From NCBI RefSeq assembly GCF_013283645.1, contig NZ_JABEKV010000002.1:503798-567797 (forward strand): DNA of 64,000 nucleotides, in the 5' to 3' direction. The DNA comes from Sinorhizobium psoraleae (GTDB lineage: Bacteria > Pseudomonadota > Alphaproteobacteria > Rhizobiales > Rhizobiaceae). Made by a program: the position numbers and the translations under genes. Shown here in pieces: positions 16,618 to 25,481 of this stretch (position 1 is its first letter; each line of letters begins with the position of its first letter). The notes below the pieces were generated by a model that had not been told where the DNA came from, searched no databases, and saw nothing but the letters and a program-made list of their open reading frames with translations.

Positions 16618-18792
16618 ACCGCCCATCCGCAATTGCGTCAGTTGCATCAGCGTGTCGGCGCTGATGCCGAAACCGCCGCTGCCCGACAGGACGATGGCGG
16701 CGGGCGAGACATCGGTGTTGTTTTCGACGTCATAGAGAGCGGTGAAACGCTGCAGAAGTTTCTCGAGCTTCTCCGGATCATGAAGGTCGGCGATATCCAG
16801 CACGCGCTTGATATACTCGGCCTGAACATCGATGTCGCTGCTTGCCATCTCCTGCGGGATGCTGAAGGCGGTCCTGACGACCTGCATCAAGGCGCCGTCG
16901 GCAAGAAGGTCGTAAGCCGTGTTGACGTCGGAGGCCATGCGCTTGAAATAGAGCGCCAGGCGGACACCGGCATTGTCCGCGCCGGCATTCTCTTCCAGCG
17001 TCTGGTTGAGATAGAGATCCATCGTGGCAATGATGCCGCGCCGGGTCTGGATTTCGCCTGCGGCCCCGCGAGCAAGCTTTCCGTCGATATCGAAATTGAA
17101 CGAGGCGACGATCTCGCGGTAGCGCGTGTCGCTCTCCGTGTTGATAAAGCTCTCCGGATCGTCGAGATCGGAGGCAAACATTTCCCGGAGATAGCTCGTC
17201 TCGACGGTCTCAGGATCGATGCCGGCGGCGACAAGGACGAAATCAACCAGGCGACGGTTGCCGAGAAAATCGTCAAGCGTTTCGATCTTCTCGATCTCGG
17301 CACTGTAGTACTTCGCCTCTTCCGTCGCCTTGGCCTTGTCCTCGTCGGTTCCGAAACGGCTCTTTTCGATAACGTATGCCTTGGACGTGTTGAGGATTTC
17401 GGCCTCCGACTGCGCCAGCTTCGGCGCGCCGAGCGTGCCGTCGGGCTCAAAATTGAATGCCTTGGCGAGCTTCACGTAGCGCTCGTCCCTGAGAGAGTTG
17501 GCGTAGCTGTCGGGGTCACTGAGGTCGCTGGTCAGGACTTTTCTCAATTTACGCAAGCTGTCGCCCTCCTCCTCAAGGCCGAAGGCGCGCAGCGCTAGCG
17601 TCATCATGCTGGAATCGTTGAGCAGGTTATCGACGCTCGTCAGCGTGTTGACCAGCATCTTGAAGCGTGAAATCAGTGCCTCGTCGGCAGCATCGTCCTT
17701 GTCGTTGTAATGGACCATGTAACCGTCAGATGTCGTCGCCATCTGCGCCGCCGTTTGCGCGGGATCGCTGCTGGCGAGGGTGCCGTCCGTCTGGAAATTG
17801 AAGGCGGCGGCCATCGCCTTGTAGGCGGCATTGTGCTCGCCGCCCATCGTGTTGGCGTAGCTGTTGGGGTCGTCGAGATCGCTGGTGAGGATGTTCTCGA
17901 CCGTCGTCGTCAAAGTGCTCGGCGGCAATCCAAAAGCGGTCACCACGTAGTTCAGCAAGCGGGTATTGGATTTCAAATCTGCAACCGTCGTGATGCTGCC
18001 GATCGTCGCCTCGTAATAGCTTTTGTTGAGCAGAGCCTCCGCGGAGGTCACGCGGTCGCTGGCGTTCAGGATGTAGTTCTCGTTGATGGCGCTCTTTTGC
18101 GCCGCACTCTGCGCCAGCGTGCTCGTCGGCAGGCTCCCGTCGCTCTGGAAATTGAACGCTTTCGCGAAATCCAGCGCCGTGCTGCTGCCGAGCTTGTTAA
18201 CGTAGCTGTTCGGGTCGTTGACGTCGCTAGTCAGAATCTGTCTCAAATGAGAATAGGACGTGTATTTGGGATCGAAGCCGAAGGCCTTCATCGCATAGGT
18301 CCTCAGGCGCTCGTTGCCCAGGAACTGGTCGACATCTGTCACGGTATCGATCACCGCGTTGTAATAGCTCGTCTCTGCATTGAGCACATTCGACTCGTTG
18401 GCGATCGTCTCGCTGTAGAGGCCGATCAGCGCATCTGTCTGGGCGTCGGTCTGCGCAACAGCGGTCGAGGAACCGAAACTGAATGCTTCGGCGAAATTGC
18501 GATATCGCTCGTCCGTCAAGCGGTTAGCAAAGCTATTGTCGTCCTTCAGATCGCTCTCGAGGACCTTGCGCATGAAAGCGACCGCATAAGTCATGTCCTC
18601 GAGACCGTGGGCCTTCATCGCGTAGGAATAAAGGCGGTAATCGTCGAGAAATTCGTCGACCGAAGTCACCCTGCCGATATTCGCTTTGTAATACTCGGCC
18701 TCGCGCGCAACCAGCGGCTGGATCGACACGCGGTTGAGACTGGCCCTCATGTCGCGGGTGATGAGATTGTAGTCGATATAGGTCGAAACCAT
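16615..18792 (-). CDS. Large DUF1217 repeat protein
   Basis: A 725-residue acidic protein without signal peptide or membrane segment, starting MVSTYIDYNLITRDM; ATG 18792 is preferred because AAGG lies upstream, though an open frame reaches 18858. It belongs to DUF1217, a family seen in rhizobia, some members being encoded near flagellar genes. Six related units of ~110-125 residues repeat the pattern TxVDxFLxxxRLxxYAMKAFG...LxxxLTSDLxDPxSYxNxLxDxRYxxxAxAFNFxxDG; they begin at about residues 43 and 152 and continue at similar spacing to the end. Units 1-5 are clear, the sixth is degenerate. The helical repeats suggest a structural or secreted role, but none is shown. No flagellar gene is nearby. 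Confidence 0.8.
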   Translation of the reverse strand: MVSTYIDYNLITRDMRASLNRVSIQPLVAREAEYYKANIGRVTSVDEFLDDYRLYSYAMKAHGLEDMTYAVAFMRKVLESDLKDDNSFANRLTDERYRNFAEAFSFGSSTAVAQTDAQTDALIGLYSETIANESNVLNAETSYYNAVIDTVTDVDQFLGNERLRTYAMKAFGFDPKYTSYSHLRQILTSDVNDPNSYVNKLGSSTALDFAKAFNFQSDGSLPTSTLAQSAAQKSAINENYILNASDRVTSAEALLNKSYYEATIGSITTVADLKSNTRLLNYVVTAFGLPPSTLTTTVENILTSDLDDPNSYANTMGGEHNAAYKAMAAAFNFQTDGTLASSDPAQTAAQMATTSDGYMVHYNDKDDAADEALISRFKMLVNTLTSVDNLLNDSSMMTLALRAFGLEEEGDSLRKLRKVLTSDLSDPDSYANSLRDERYVKLAKAFNFEPDGTLGAPKLAQSEAEILNTSKAYVIEKSRFGTDEDKAKATEEAKYYSAEIEKIETLDDFLGNRRLVDFVLVAAGIDPETVETSYLREMFASDLDDPESFINTESDTRYREIVASFNFDIDGKLARGAAGEIQTRRGIIATMDLYLNQTLEENAGADNAGVRLALYFKRMASDVNTAYDLLADGALMQVVRTAFSIPQEMASSDIDVQAEYIKRVLDIADLHDPEKLEKLLQRFTALYDVENNTDVSPAAIVLSGSGGFGISADTLMQLTQLRMGG

Positions 18793-19108
18793 GCCCGTCG
18801 CCTTGTCGATTGCCGGCGGGACGCGCCCCACCAAAACAGAATTCTGACGCCGCATCATCTCACGGGAGACTTGTGTGTGGCTTTTCCGGCGCTCGTTCGC
18901 GGTTGGAAGAATCGCGGCAATTTCGTTGACGAAGAAGAAACCTTGACGGGTCGGCTTTTGCTAACCATCGGGCCACGCAAAGTTTTTTTAACCGCAATTT
19001 TTAAGCTGCCCGGAAGAGCGGCTGCCTATTCTCCCGCCCATAGAGGACGAAAAAGTCCCGACGAGAAGACCGGGAACCGGCTCTCAAGGAAAACAAGGGC
19101 GATTTGAA

Positions 19109-19675
19109 ATGCGCAACACACTTTCTCAACCGGCTTGGGTTGAAAACAAGCTGAGGCTCGATCCGAAGCGTTTTCCGCAGCAGGCGACCTACGCCTTGCG
19201 CGGCCATGACGGCAATGTCACCATCAGCCTCGACGAGCGTGGCGCTGTTTTGCGCAAGGTGCTACCATCGAGCGGCCTGCCGCTTTCGATCGCCTTGCCC
19301 GCACGCGCGTTCCGGGGTGTTGCAGCGCGGGCCATCGACCATGGCGACGGGGAGGTTACAGTGACGCTAGAACTCCATCACGACGATCCGGATCTTTGCA
19401 TCCCGTTGCTCGTCGCGCACGACCTTTCCGACATTGCCGCCGACTGGCGGGCCTGGGCGGAGGCCTATCACATCCCGATGCTGATGGTCGAAGCCGACGG
19501 TGTCGCCCGTCCGCTGGAGGAACACCTCGGCGATGTCCGCACCGCTCCGGTGAAGCCACGCCGCCGCCACTCCTTTTTCGCCGAACGCCGGCCGCGCTTT
19601 CTCGTGCGCCGCTCGACCGGAGAACTCGGCGTTCACATGAAAATCAACGGGCGCGAGATTATCGCCCGGTCCTGA
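19109..19675 (+). CDS. Conserved rhizobial hypothetical protein (DUF6101-like)
   Basis: A 188-residue cytoplasmic protein, rich in Arg and His toward the C-terminus (KPRRRHSFFAERRPRFLVRR). It resembles an uncharacterised alphaproteobacterial family that I recall as DUF6101, with an N-terminal beta-rich segment (ATYALRGHDGNVTISLDERG) and a central acidic stretch (LELHHDDPDLCIPLLVAHDL). No catalytic motif or membrane segment is seen. The sequence context (AAGGGCGATTTGAA before ATG 19109) is an acceptable start. A strong stem-loop and then a RIME-like element follow the stop. It stands alone, divergent from the DUF1217 gene. Function unknown. Confidence 0.72.
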   Translation: MRNTLSQPAWVENKLRLDPKRFPQQATYALRGHDGNVTISLDERGAVLRKVLPSSGLPLSIALPARAFRGVAARAIDHGDGEVTVTLELHHDDPDLCIPLLVAHDLSDIAADWRAWAEAYHIPMLMVEADGVARPLEEHLGDVRTAPVKPRRRHSFFAERRPRFLVRRSTGELGVHMKINGREIIARS

Positions 19676-19694
19676 CCTCGATCGATCTCCAGTG

Positions 19695-19732
19695 CGAAGA
19701 CCGGCCGACCCTGCGGCTGGTCTTCGTCGTTT
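19695..19732 (+). terminator. Terminator-like hairpin after the DUF6101-like gene
   Basis: CGAAGACC (19695-19702) pairs with GGTCTTCG (19719-19726), extended inside by GCCG/CGGC across a G-T position, and is followed by TCGTTT. It starts 20 bases after the stop codon. Confidence 0.65.
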
Positions 19733-19733
19733 A

Positions 19734-19835
19734 CTGCATGTTTCCTTAAATCGTAGCCGATTTAAGGATCAAACATGCAGAAATTCAAAGTGCTACAGCG
19801 TCCTTTGCGCGTCTGATAGGACGCGCGGCGCTGTA
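19734..19835. repeat. RIME-like rhizobial intergenic mosaic element, complete
   Basis: About 100 bases made of two palindromes: CTGCATGTTTCCTTAAATCG ... CGATTTAAGGATCAAACATGCAG (19734-19780), then TACAGCGTCCTTTGCGCG ... GGACGCGCGGCGCTGTA (19794-19835), joined by AAATTCAAAGTGC. A second full copy, inverted, lies at 27935-28034 and partial copies at 29424-29488, 39448-39490 and 58177-58208. Structure and length fit the Rhizobium-specific intergenic mosaic element (RIME) class; assignment to that class is from memory. Confidence 0.8.
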
Positions 19836-19983
19836 CGCGGTCCGTTACGGATGTCGTCCGAAGGCCGATTTGTGGTGGAGCTTTATCCGCACGTTGCGGG
19901 AAATGTTACCGTAGAAACAGTGGTTTCGCCTTCTTCATGCCATATGCGCTCCATAGCGAGAGGCACGAATGAAGGAGAACCGC

Positions 19984-20088
19984 ATGCGCAAGCACCTGCT
20001 CGCCGTCCTCATCGCCATTCGGGCTGTTTTCCGCGCACGCGCTGTCGTCAAGTCGCGCACGGCGGAGAGCGAACCGAGCTGGGCGTAA
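19984..20088 (+). pseudogene. Possible decayed gene for a small exported protein
   Basis: A perfect GAAGGAGAA Shine-Dalgarno site is placed before ATG 19984. The frame reads MRKHLLAVLIAI like the start of a signal peptide, but then turns Arg-rich and stops after 34 codons. Shifting frame by one base after the isoleucine codons gives GLFSAHALSS, which completes a convincing signal peptide and cleavage site; no recognisable mature domain follows in that frame. I read this as a start region with a frameshift, or as a translated leader. It lies in a ~340-base gap before ubiA that otherwise shows no gene. Confidence 0.35.
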
Positions 20089-20178
20089 AGAGGCGCCACG
20101 ACCGAACGGACGACCCTGACCGAGATGCTCGGTCGAACCGAAGCCCACACATCCTCTGGACCCTGCCGGAGGATTTTT

Positions 20179-21138
20179 TCATATCAGGCGTACAAGCAGC
20201 GTCAGGACCAGCCCGGCGAAAACAATGAGGCCGACGACGCTGTTGAACTTGAATAATGCAAGACACTGCAGCGGATCGTGGATATTCAGCAGCAGGATCT
20301 GGTAGCCAAGCATGACGGCTGCCACCAGAAGACCGGCGTAGGCGAAGAAGCCCGCTCCGGCCGCGACGAAGGCCAGCAACATCAGCAGGACGGCTAATCC
20401 GTAGAGCCCGATCAGCCACGGCCGAGGATTGTCACCGAACCGGCGGGCGGTCGAGCGGACGCCGATCAATTCGTCATCCTCCCTGTCCTGGTAGGCGTAG
20501 ATGGTGTCGTAGCCGATGGTCCAGGCGATCGCGGCGCCGTAGAGCACAACGGAGGCAAGCGACAGTTCGCCGAACTCCGCCGACCAACCCATTATCGCGC
20601 CCCAGGAAAAAGCAAGGCCGAGAAAAAATTGCGGCCAGTCCGTGAAGCGCTTGGCAAAGGGATAGATCGCCACCAGTGCAAGCGAGGCGATACCAAGGAA
20701 AACCGTGAAGCCATTGAACTGCAGCAGGACGAGAAGACCTACCAGAGCCTGCAGCACCATGAACGCCTTCGCCTGGAAGCGCGTGACGCGTCCGGAAGGG
20801 AGGGGACGCGAGCGCGTGCGCGCCACTTCCATATCGATATCGTGATCGACGATGTCGTTATAGGTGCAGCCGGCGCCGCGCATGGCGATCGCACCGACCG
20901 TGAAAAGGAACACGTGGAACAGGAAGCGGCCTGCCGAGAAGCTGCCAAGGCTTGCCGCCGTCGCTGATGCCAGTGCAGCCGACCAGAGGCAGGGCCACAA
21001 CAAAAGCTGCCAGCCGATCGGCCTGTCCCAGCGAGCAAGCTGTGCATAGGGCCAGAGTGAGCGCGGCAAAGCGCGATAGACCCAGTTATTGGACGGTGCG
21101 TCGTGGACGCGGCCGGAATCTGCAGGGAACGTGTTCAT
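20179..21138 (-). CDS. ubiA: 4-hydroxybenzoate polyprenyltransferase
   Basis: A 319-residue integral membrane prenyltransferase that attaches the polyprenyl tail to 4-hydroxybenzoate in ubiquinone synthesis. The first aspartate-rich motif is NDIVDHDIDMEVARTRSRPL (~residues 93-112), and the second is YQDREDDELIGVRSTARRFG (~215-234); about eight hydrophobic helices surround them. CAGGAG lies just upstream of ATG 21138. Length is normal for alphaproteobacterial UbiA. The polyprenyl diphosphate substrate would come from the synthase encoded at 41626-42642. It runs alone, converging on the gap that holds a RIME-like element. Confidence 0.95.
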   Translation of the reverse strand: MNTFPADSGRVHDAPSNNWVYRALPRSLWPYAQLARWDRPIGWQLLLWPCLWSAALASATAASLGSFSAGRFLFHVFLFTVGAIAMRGAGCTYNDIVDHDIDMEVARTRSRPLPSGRVTRFQAKAFMVLQALVGLLVLLQFNGFTVFLGIASLALVAIYPFAKRFTDWPQFFLGLAFSWGAIMGWSAEFGELSLASVVLYGAAIAWTIGYDTIYAYQDREDDELIGVRSTARRFGDNPRPWLIGLYGLAVLLMLLAFVAAGAGFFAYAGLLVAAVMLGYQILLLNIHDPLQCLALFKFNSVVGLIVFAGLVLTLLVRLI

Positions 21139-21193
21139 GGCTCCTGTTTGGCTTCCCGAAGCCGGGCGGTCAAGCGGCAGCCGCCCGCGACGA

Positions 21194-21997
21194 TCAAGGA
21201 ACAGTGAAGTCGAAGCGATAGGTCGCGGAAAGCCCGACCAGAAGCTGATTGCGGCTGCCGCGTTCGCGCACCAGGCTCGAATCGGCGGCTGGCCCCATCA
21301 ATCGCCGGAATTCGGCATAAGCACTGGTCTCCAGCTTCTCGGTCGCCTGCCAGGTGATCGCGGCGCCGAGGCCCGCGGAGTGGATGCCGCCGCCGGGATC
21401 GTAGGTGCTTAGGCCGGATGCGGCCGATTCCTTATTGTTCACACCGTAATAGGCGTCGAAATAGTCGCTCGTCGCAGCCGTCAGCCGAGGACCGCCGGAA
21501 ACCCGTACCGTGCTGCTGACATCGACGAAGGCATCCGCCGCCACGTCTGCGACGACACCATGATGGCTGCGGATACCTTGGCGAACCTCGGCGCGCAGAC
21601 GCATCCAGTCGGTCGGATAGACCTCGGCGAAGCCACCGATTTCGCCGCCGAACTTGACGGGATCGAGGCCCTTAAGATCGCTAGATCTATCCTCGTCCCG
21701 TTCGAAGATCAGTTTGCCCACGACGCCCGCCCGGATCCCGCCCTGATCGAGGAGCCCGTAGGACATGTTGTCGTTGCGCGAGGAGAAGCGCACGCTGCTG
21801 CCGGCCTTGCCGAGCGAGACCAAGGGAGCCGCCTGAAACATCCGGTCCGAAGCACCTTCATATTTCGGACCGATGAAGCCAGTGGCACCGACCTTCAGAT
21901 ACCAGTCACCCGACCACATATAGCGGCCGTCTCCGGCCGAAGCCGTGCCGGCCAGCAAGAAAAAAGCTCCAGAAAGAAAAGCGATGCGGATACGCAA
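21194..21997 (-). CDS. MipA/OmpV family outer membrane protein
   Basis: A 267-residue beta-barrel protein with a signal peptide (IAFLSGAFFLLAGTASA, cleavage near residue 22). The family pattern is seen in WYLKVGATGFIGPKYEGAS near the mature N-terminus and in the aromatic C-terminus (LLVGLSATYRFDFTVP) with alternating hydrophobic strands. The likely start is TTG 21997, with CGGAG 8 bases upstream. MipA/OmpV proteins are outer membrane proteins, in E. coli an MltA-interacting scaffold; in other bacteria some are linked to antibiotic or metal response. Upstream of ubiA on the same strand with a 56-base gap. Specific role unknown. Confidence 0.85.
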   Translation of the reverse strand: MRIRIAFLSGAFFLLAGTASAGDGRYMWSGDWYLKVGATGFIGPKYEGASDRMFQAAPLVSLGKAGSSVRFSSRNDNMSYGLLDQGGIRAGVVGKLIFERDEDRSSDLKGLDPVKFGGEIGGFAEVYPTDWMRLRAEVRQGIRSHHGVVADVAADAFVDVSSTVRVSGGPRLTAATSDYFDAYYGVNNKESAASGLSTYDPGGGIHSAGLGAAITWQATEKLETSAYAEFRRLMGPAADSSLVRERGSRNQLLVGLSATYRFDFTVP

Positions 21998-22156
21998 TGA
22001 ACAACTCCGGGTGAATCATTCGCCAGGCGGGTGGATCGTACCGGGGCACGAGCGCGGGGGAAAGGTCGGATGTAACACACCGCCGCTTTATCGGCCGTGT
22101 GTTCCTACGATTCCGTTAACCAGGTCAATTCAGCTTTCGTTTCCCATGGCATCTTG

Positions 22157-22972
22157 TCAACCCGATTGGCCTCGCAGATAGAGGCTTGGCGGCGCCCCAA
22201 GCATTCGGCGAAACATGGTCGTGAACGCCGCGACATTCTCGTAGCCTGCATCCAGCGCCACGGCGATGATCGGCTCGCCGTCAGCGATGCGCGGCAGCGA
22301 ACCGAAGATGCAAGCCTGCTGTCGCCAGGTGACGAAGGTAATGCCGGTCTCTTGTCGAAAAAGGCGCGTGAAGGAGCGGCGGCTGATGCCCATCCGATCG
22401 GCCCACTGATCTATGGTGGCGGTCGCTGACGGTGCCTTCAGGAACTGCCGGCACAGCGAGGCAAGCCGCTGGTTCTGCGGGAAAGGCAAGCCCAACGGCC
22501 GCTCTGCAAGACGCGGGATCTCCGCCAGCAACAGATCCATGATCAATTGCTCCCTTCGCTCCGATGACTCTTCGCTTTCAGCACCGACGAGCGCATCAAT
22601 GAGACTGGCGACCAGCGCGGTGATCTCCAGCACCAGCGGCCGGTCCGCGGGGCTGGCGTCCGCGGAAATGTAGATTGAATGCATCCGGACATCGCTCACC
22701 ATCTCGGCCGAGTGTTCCGTGCCGGCGGGAATGAGTAAGGCGTGCCCAGGAGGAATCATCCAGCGCCCGCCCGGCGTATGCACGAGGACGACGCCGTGAC
22801 GCGCCCACCACAACTGCGTGCGGCTGTGGCTGTGCGGAGGAACCTTCAGTCCGGAACCGTAGTCCTTGCCGATCGCCAGAACGGGGGCGTTCGCTTTCTC
22901 GATCCACTCCAAGCTTCTGAAATGGTCTGCATCCGGTAATTGCGGCAGGTGATTTCTTCTCGATTCCGGCAT
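22157..22972 (-). CDS. AraC family transcriptional regulator
   Basis: A 271-residue regulator with an N-terminal cupin-like ligand domain (KVPPHSHSRTQLWWARHGV, ~residues 42-60; PGHALLIPAGTEHSA, ~75-90) and a C-terminal pair of helix-turn-helix motifs (MGISRRSFTRLFRQETGITF and IIAVALDAGYENVAAFTTMF). ATG 22972 is preferred to the GTG three codons earlier. It is divergent from the MFS pump gene with a ~110-base shared promoter region, which makes that transporter the obvious target. The ligand is unknown; this subfamily often controls a divergently encoded efflux pump. Confidence 0.88.
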   Translation of the reverse strand: MPESRRNHLPQLPDADHFRSLEWIEKANAPVLAIGKDYGSGLKVPPHSHSRTQLWWARHGVVLVHTPGGRWMIPPGHALLIPAGTEHSAEMVSDVRMHSIYISADASPADRPLVLEITALVASLIDALVGAESEESSERREQLIMDLLLAEIPRLAERPLGLPFPQNQRLASLCRQFLKAPSATATIDQWADRMGISRRSFTRLFRQETGITFVTWRQQACIFGSLPRIADGEPIIAVALDAGYENVAAFTTMFRRMLGAPPSLYLRGQSG

Positions 22973-23082
22973 TTGGCCCACTCGCGAAAGAATTGGACCA
23001 AATCACAAAAGCAGGCCAGCGACAAGCCGTCTAGAGATGACCCAAAGACTTCAGGAATGAGCCGTTCGTAAGGAAATATCTC

Positions 23083-24279
23083 ATGGCTTCGGTTACGTCG
23101 ACGGGCAGCATCAGTCCCGAAAAGACCGCCTTCTCCGTCATTCTCGCAGTCAGCTTCTGCCACATGCTGAACGATATCATGCAGTCGCTGCTGACCGCAC
23201 TGTATCCGCTGCTGAAGGCGAACTACGCGCTCGACTTCGTCCAGATCGGCCTCTTGACCTTCACATTTCAATTGACCGCATCGATGCTGCAGCCGGCGGT
23301 CGGGATCGTTACCGACCGGTGGGGCCTGCCCTATTCATTGCCCGTGGCCATGCTTTCGACCTGCTCCGGGCTGATCCTCCTCGCAAGCGCCGGCGACTTC
23401 TGGATGCTTCTCGTGGCGGCAAGCCTGATCGGTGTCGGTTCCGCGATCTTTCATCCTGAATCTTCCCGCGTCGCCCGGCTTGCATCTGGCGGCCGCCACG
23501 GGCTGGCGCAATCGCTGTTCCAGGTCGGGGGTAATGCCGGGAGCGCGCTGGGGCCGCTGCTTGCGGCCTTCATCGTCATTCCGTTCGGCCAGGGCAGTCT
23601 CGCCTGGTTCTCGATCGTTGCGATCACCGGGTTCTTCGTCCTTTCCTGGGTCAGCACGTGGTACGTACGGCACCGCCGCATGACCATGAACCGGCCCGCA
23701 CCGAACCGTGCGCTTCCCTTGCCGAAAGCTCGCGTCCTCTGGGCAATCGCGATCCTTGTTTTGCTTACCGCCACGAAGAACGTCTATCTCGCCAGCATAT
23801 CCAGCTATTTCACTTTCTTCGTCATCGAGAAGTTCGGCACGAGCGTGCAACAGGCCCAGTTGATGCTGTTCCTGTTTCTCGGCTCGGCGGCCGCCGGAAC
23901 CTTTCTCGGCGGACCGATCGGTGACCGATATGGCGCGCGCTTCGTCATCTGGTTCTCGATCCTCGGCGTCATTCCGTTCGCGCTCATGCTGCCCTATGCA
24001 AACCTGTTCTGGACGTGCGTCCTGAGCGTCCTCATCGGTCTCATCTTTTCGTCCGCCTTCTCGGCCATCGTCGTCTTCGCGCAGGAGCTCGTTCCCGGTC
24101 GCGTGGGATTGATAGCCGGCGTCTTCTTCGGTTTTGCCTTCGGCTTCGGCGGCATGGGCGCTGCGGTGCTCGGCATCTTCGCCGACCGGGAGGGCATCGC
24201 GTTCGTCTACAACATCTGCTCCTACCTGCCGTTGCTGGGCATCCTGACGGTGCTGCTGCCGAAGATCCCGGCGAGATAG
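23083..24279 (+). CDS. MFS transporter, fosmidomycin-resistance (Fsr) type
   Basis: A 398-residue major-facilitator membrane protein with about twelve transmembrane helices. The N-terminal SFCHMLNDIMQSLLTALYPL and the segment GSAIFHPESSRVARLASGGR (~residues 122-141) are typical of the Fsr/fosmidomycin-resistance subfamily of drug:proton antiporters; the loop-2 motif GIVTDRWG is present. AAGGAAA lies before ATG 23083. It is divergent from an AraC regulator that probably controls it. Fosmidomycin targets the MEP pathway, and this genome carries dxs and ispE, but the natural substrate is unknown. Confidence 0.88.
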   Translation: MASVTSTGSISPEKTAFSVILAVSFCHMLNDIMQSLLTALYPLLKANYALDFVQIGLLTFTFQLTASMLQPAVGIVTDRWGLPYSLPVAMLSTCSGLILLASAGDFWMLLVAASLIGVGSAIFHPESSRVARLASGGRHGLAQSLFQVGGNAGSALGPLLAAFIVIPFGQGSLAWFSIVAITGFFVLSWVSTWYVRHRRMTMNRPAPNRALPLPKARVLWAIAILVLLTATKNVYLASISSYFTFFVIEKFGTSVQQAQLMLFLFLGSAAAGTFLGGPIGDRYGARFVIWFSILGVIPFALMLPYANLFWTCVLSVLIGLIFSSAFSAIVVFAQELVPGRVGLIAGVFFGFAFGFGGMGAAVLGIFADREGIAFVYNICSYLPLLGILTVLLPKIPAR

Positions 24280-24440
24280 GATGTGCCATCCCTGGGGCGC
24301 CGGCGGGCCACCCGGGGAGCGCCGTCCCGTCTCGTTACCGGCCGTGTCGAAATCTGCTTCTGCCGGGGTGGCCCTCTGTAATCATTCATAAATTATTGCA
24401 GGTTACGGTCACCTAATGGGGGCTTGGGCAGAGGCAGAAA

Positions 24441-25481
24441 ATGAGAGGGCGCGCGGTTATTTCCGTCTTCCTGGCGACGCTGGTACACGCGTCCGCTGCT
24501 CGCGCCGAAACGCTCAATCTGCTCATCTGGGAATCCTACATCGACCAGGAGATCATCGACCGCTGGACGGAAAAGACAGGAGTCACGATCCGTCAGGTCA
24601 ACTATGACAGCGGCGATGCTCGCGACGAGATCCTTGCGGATCCCGGCAGCAACATAGATGTGGTCGTCGTCGGCGAAAACGGTGCGGCGCTGTTCGGCAG
24701 GAAGGGTGTGCTCGAACCGCTCACCGAGGCCAATGTGCCCTCGCTCAAGGATTATGCGCCCGAATGGCGCAAGCGCTGCGCCGGACACGGCCTGCCCTAT
24801 CTTTGGGGCACAATGGGCATTCTCTACCGCTCCGATATCGTGACGGAGCGCCCGACCTCCTGGCAGGATCTGATGCGCCCTGCGCCGGCGCTGAAGAAGC
24901 ATGTCGCCATGTTCGACGACCACAACGAGGCCTTCGTCGCGCCGTTGATGCTGCTTGGCGCCTCCATCAATGCCAACGACAACGAAACGCTGAAGGCCGC
25001 TTTCGACCTCATGAAGGAACAGGCTCCGTCGGTGCTGACCTACGACTATGTGATCACGTCCATCCAGAACCCGGCGATCGGCGAAAACATTCACATGGCG
25101 CTCGGCTACAGCGGTGACCAGCATGTGCTCAACGACAAGGCAGGCGTACCGGGTCTCTGGCACTATTCGGTCCCCGAGGAAGGAACGCTCTCCTGGCTCG
25201 ACTGCATGGCAGCGACGTCGGGTTCGCCGAACAAGCGGCGGGCATTGGAATTCCTCGATTTCATCGGTTCCGCGGAAAGCGCTGCCGCAAACGCCATGAC
25301 ATTGGCAATGCCGACGGCAAGCAGCGCGGCACTCAAACTCCTGCCCGAAGCGATGCGCTCCGACCCGGCGGTCTATCCTCCTCCGGAAATATTGGCGAAG
25401 AGCCAATATCAGCGAGAACTGTCCATCCAGTCGGTGCAAGCACGCCGGCGCATCATCAGCACGTTGGCGAATTTCCAGTGA
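24441..25481 (+). CDS. nspS: PotD-like periplasmic polyamine-binding protein (NspS type)
   Basis: A 346-residue periplasmic binding protein with a signal peptide (VISVFLATLVHASAARA, cleavage near residue 22) and a spermidine/putrescine-binding fold: NLLIWESYIDQEIIDRWTEK at the mature N-terminus and a central KRCAGHGLPYLWGTMGILYR. No ABC permease or ATPase gene is adjacent. Instead the stop overlaps the GTG start of a membrane GGDEF-EAL gene (GTGA at 25478-25481). This is the gene arrangement of NspS-MbaA in Vibrio cholerae, in which the loaded binding protein signals to the GGDEF-EAL protein rather than to a transporter. I recall a corresponding pair being described in S. meliloti. Ligand (spermidine, norspermidine or another polyamine) is inferred. 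Confidence 0.82.
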   Translation: MRGRAVISVFLATLVHASAARAETLNLLIWESYIDQEIIDRWTEKTGVTIRQVNYDSGDARDEILADPGSNIDVVVVGENGAALFGRKGVLEPLTEANVPSLKDYAPEWRKRCAGHGLPYLWGTMGILYRSDIVTERPTSWQDLMRPAPALKKHVAMFDDHNEAFVAPLMLLGASINANDNETLKAAFDLMKEQAPSVLTYDYVITSIQNPAIGENIHMALGYSGDQHVLNDKAGVPGLWHYSVPEEGTLSWLDCMAATSGSPNKRRALEFLDFIGSAESAAANAMTLAMPTASSAALKLLPEAMRSDPAVYPPPEILAKSQYQRELSIQSVQARRRIISTLANFQ

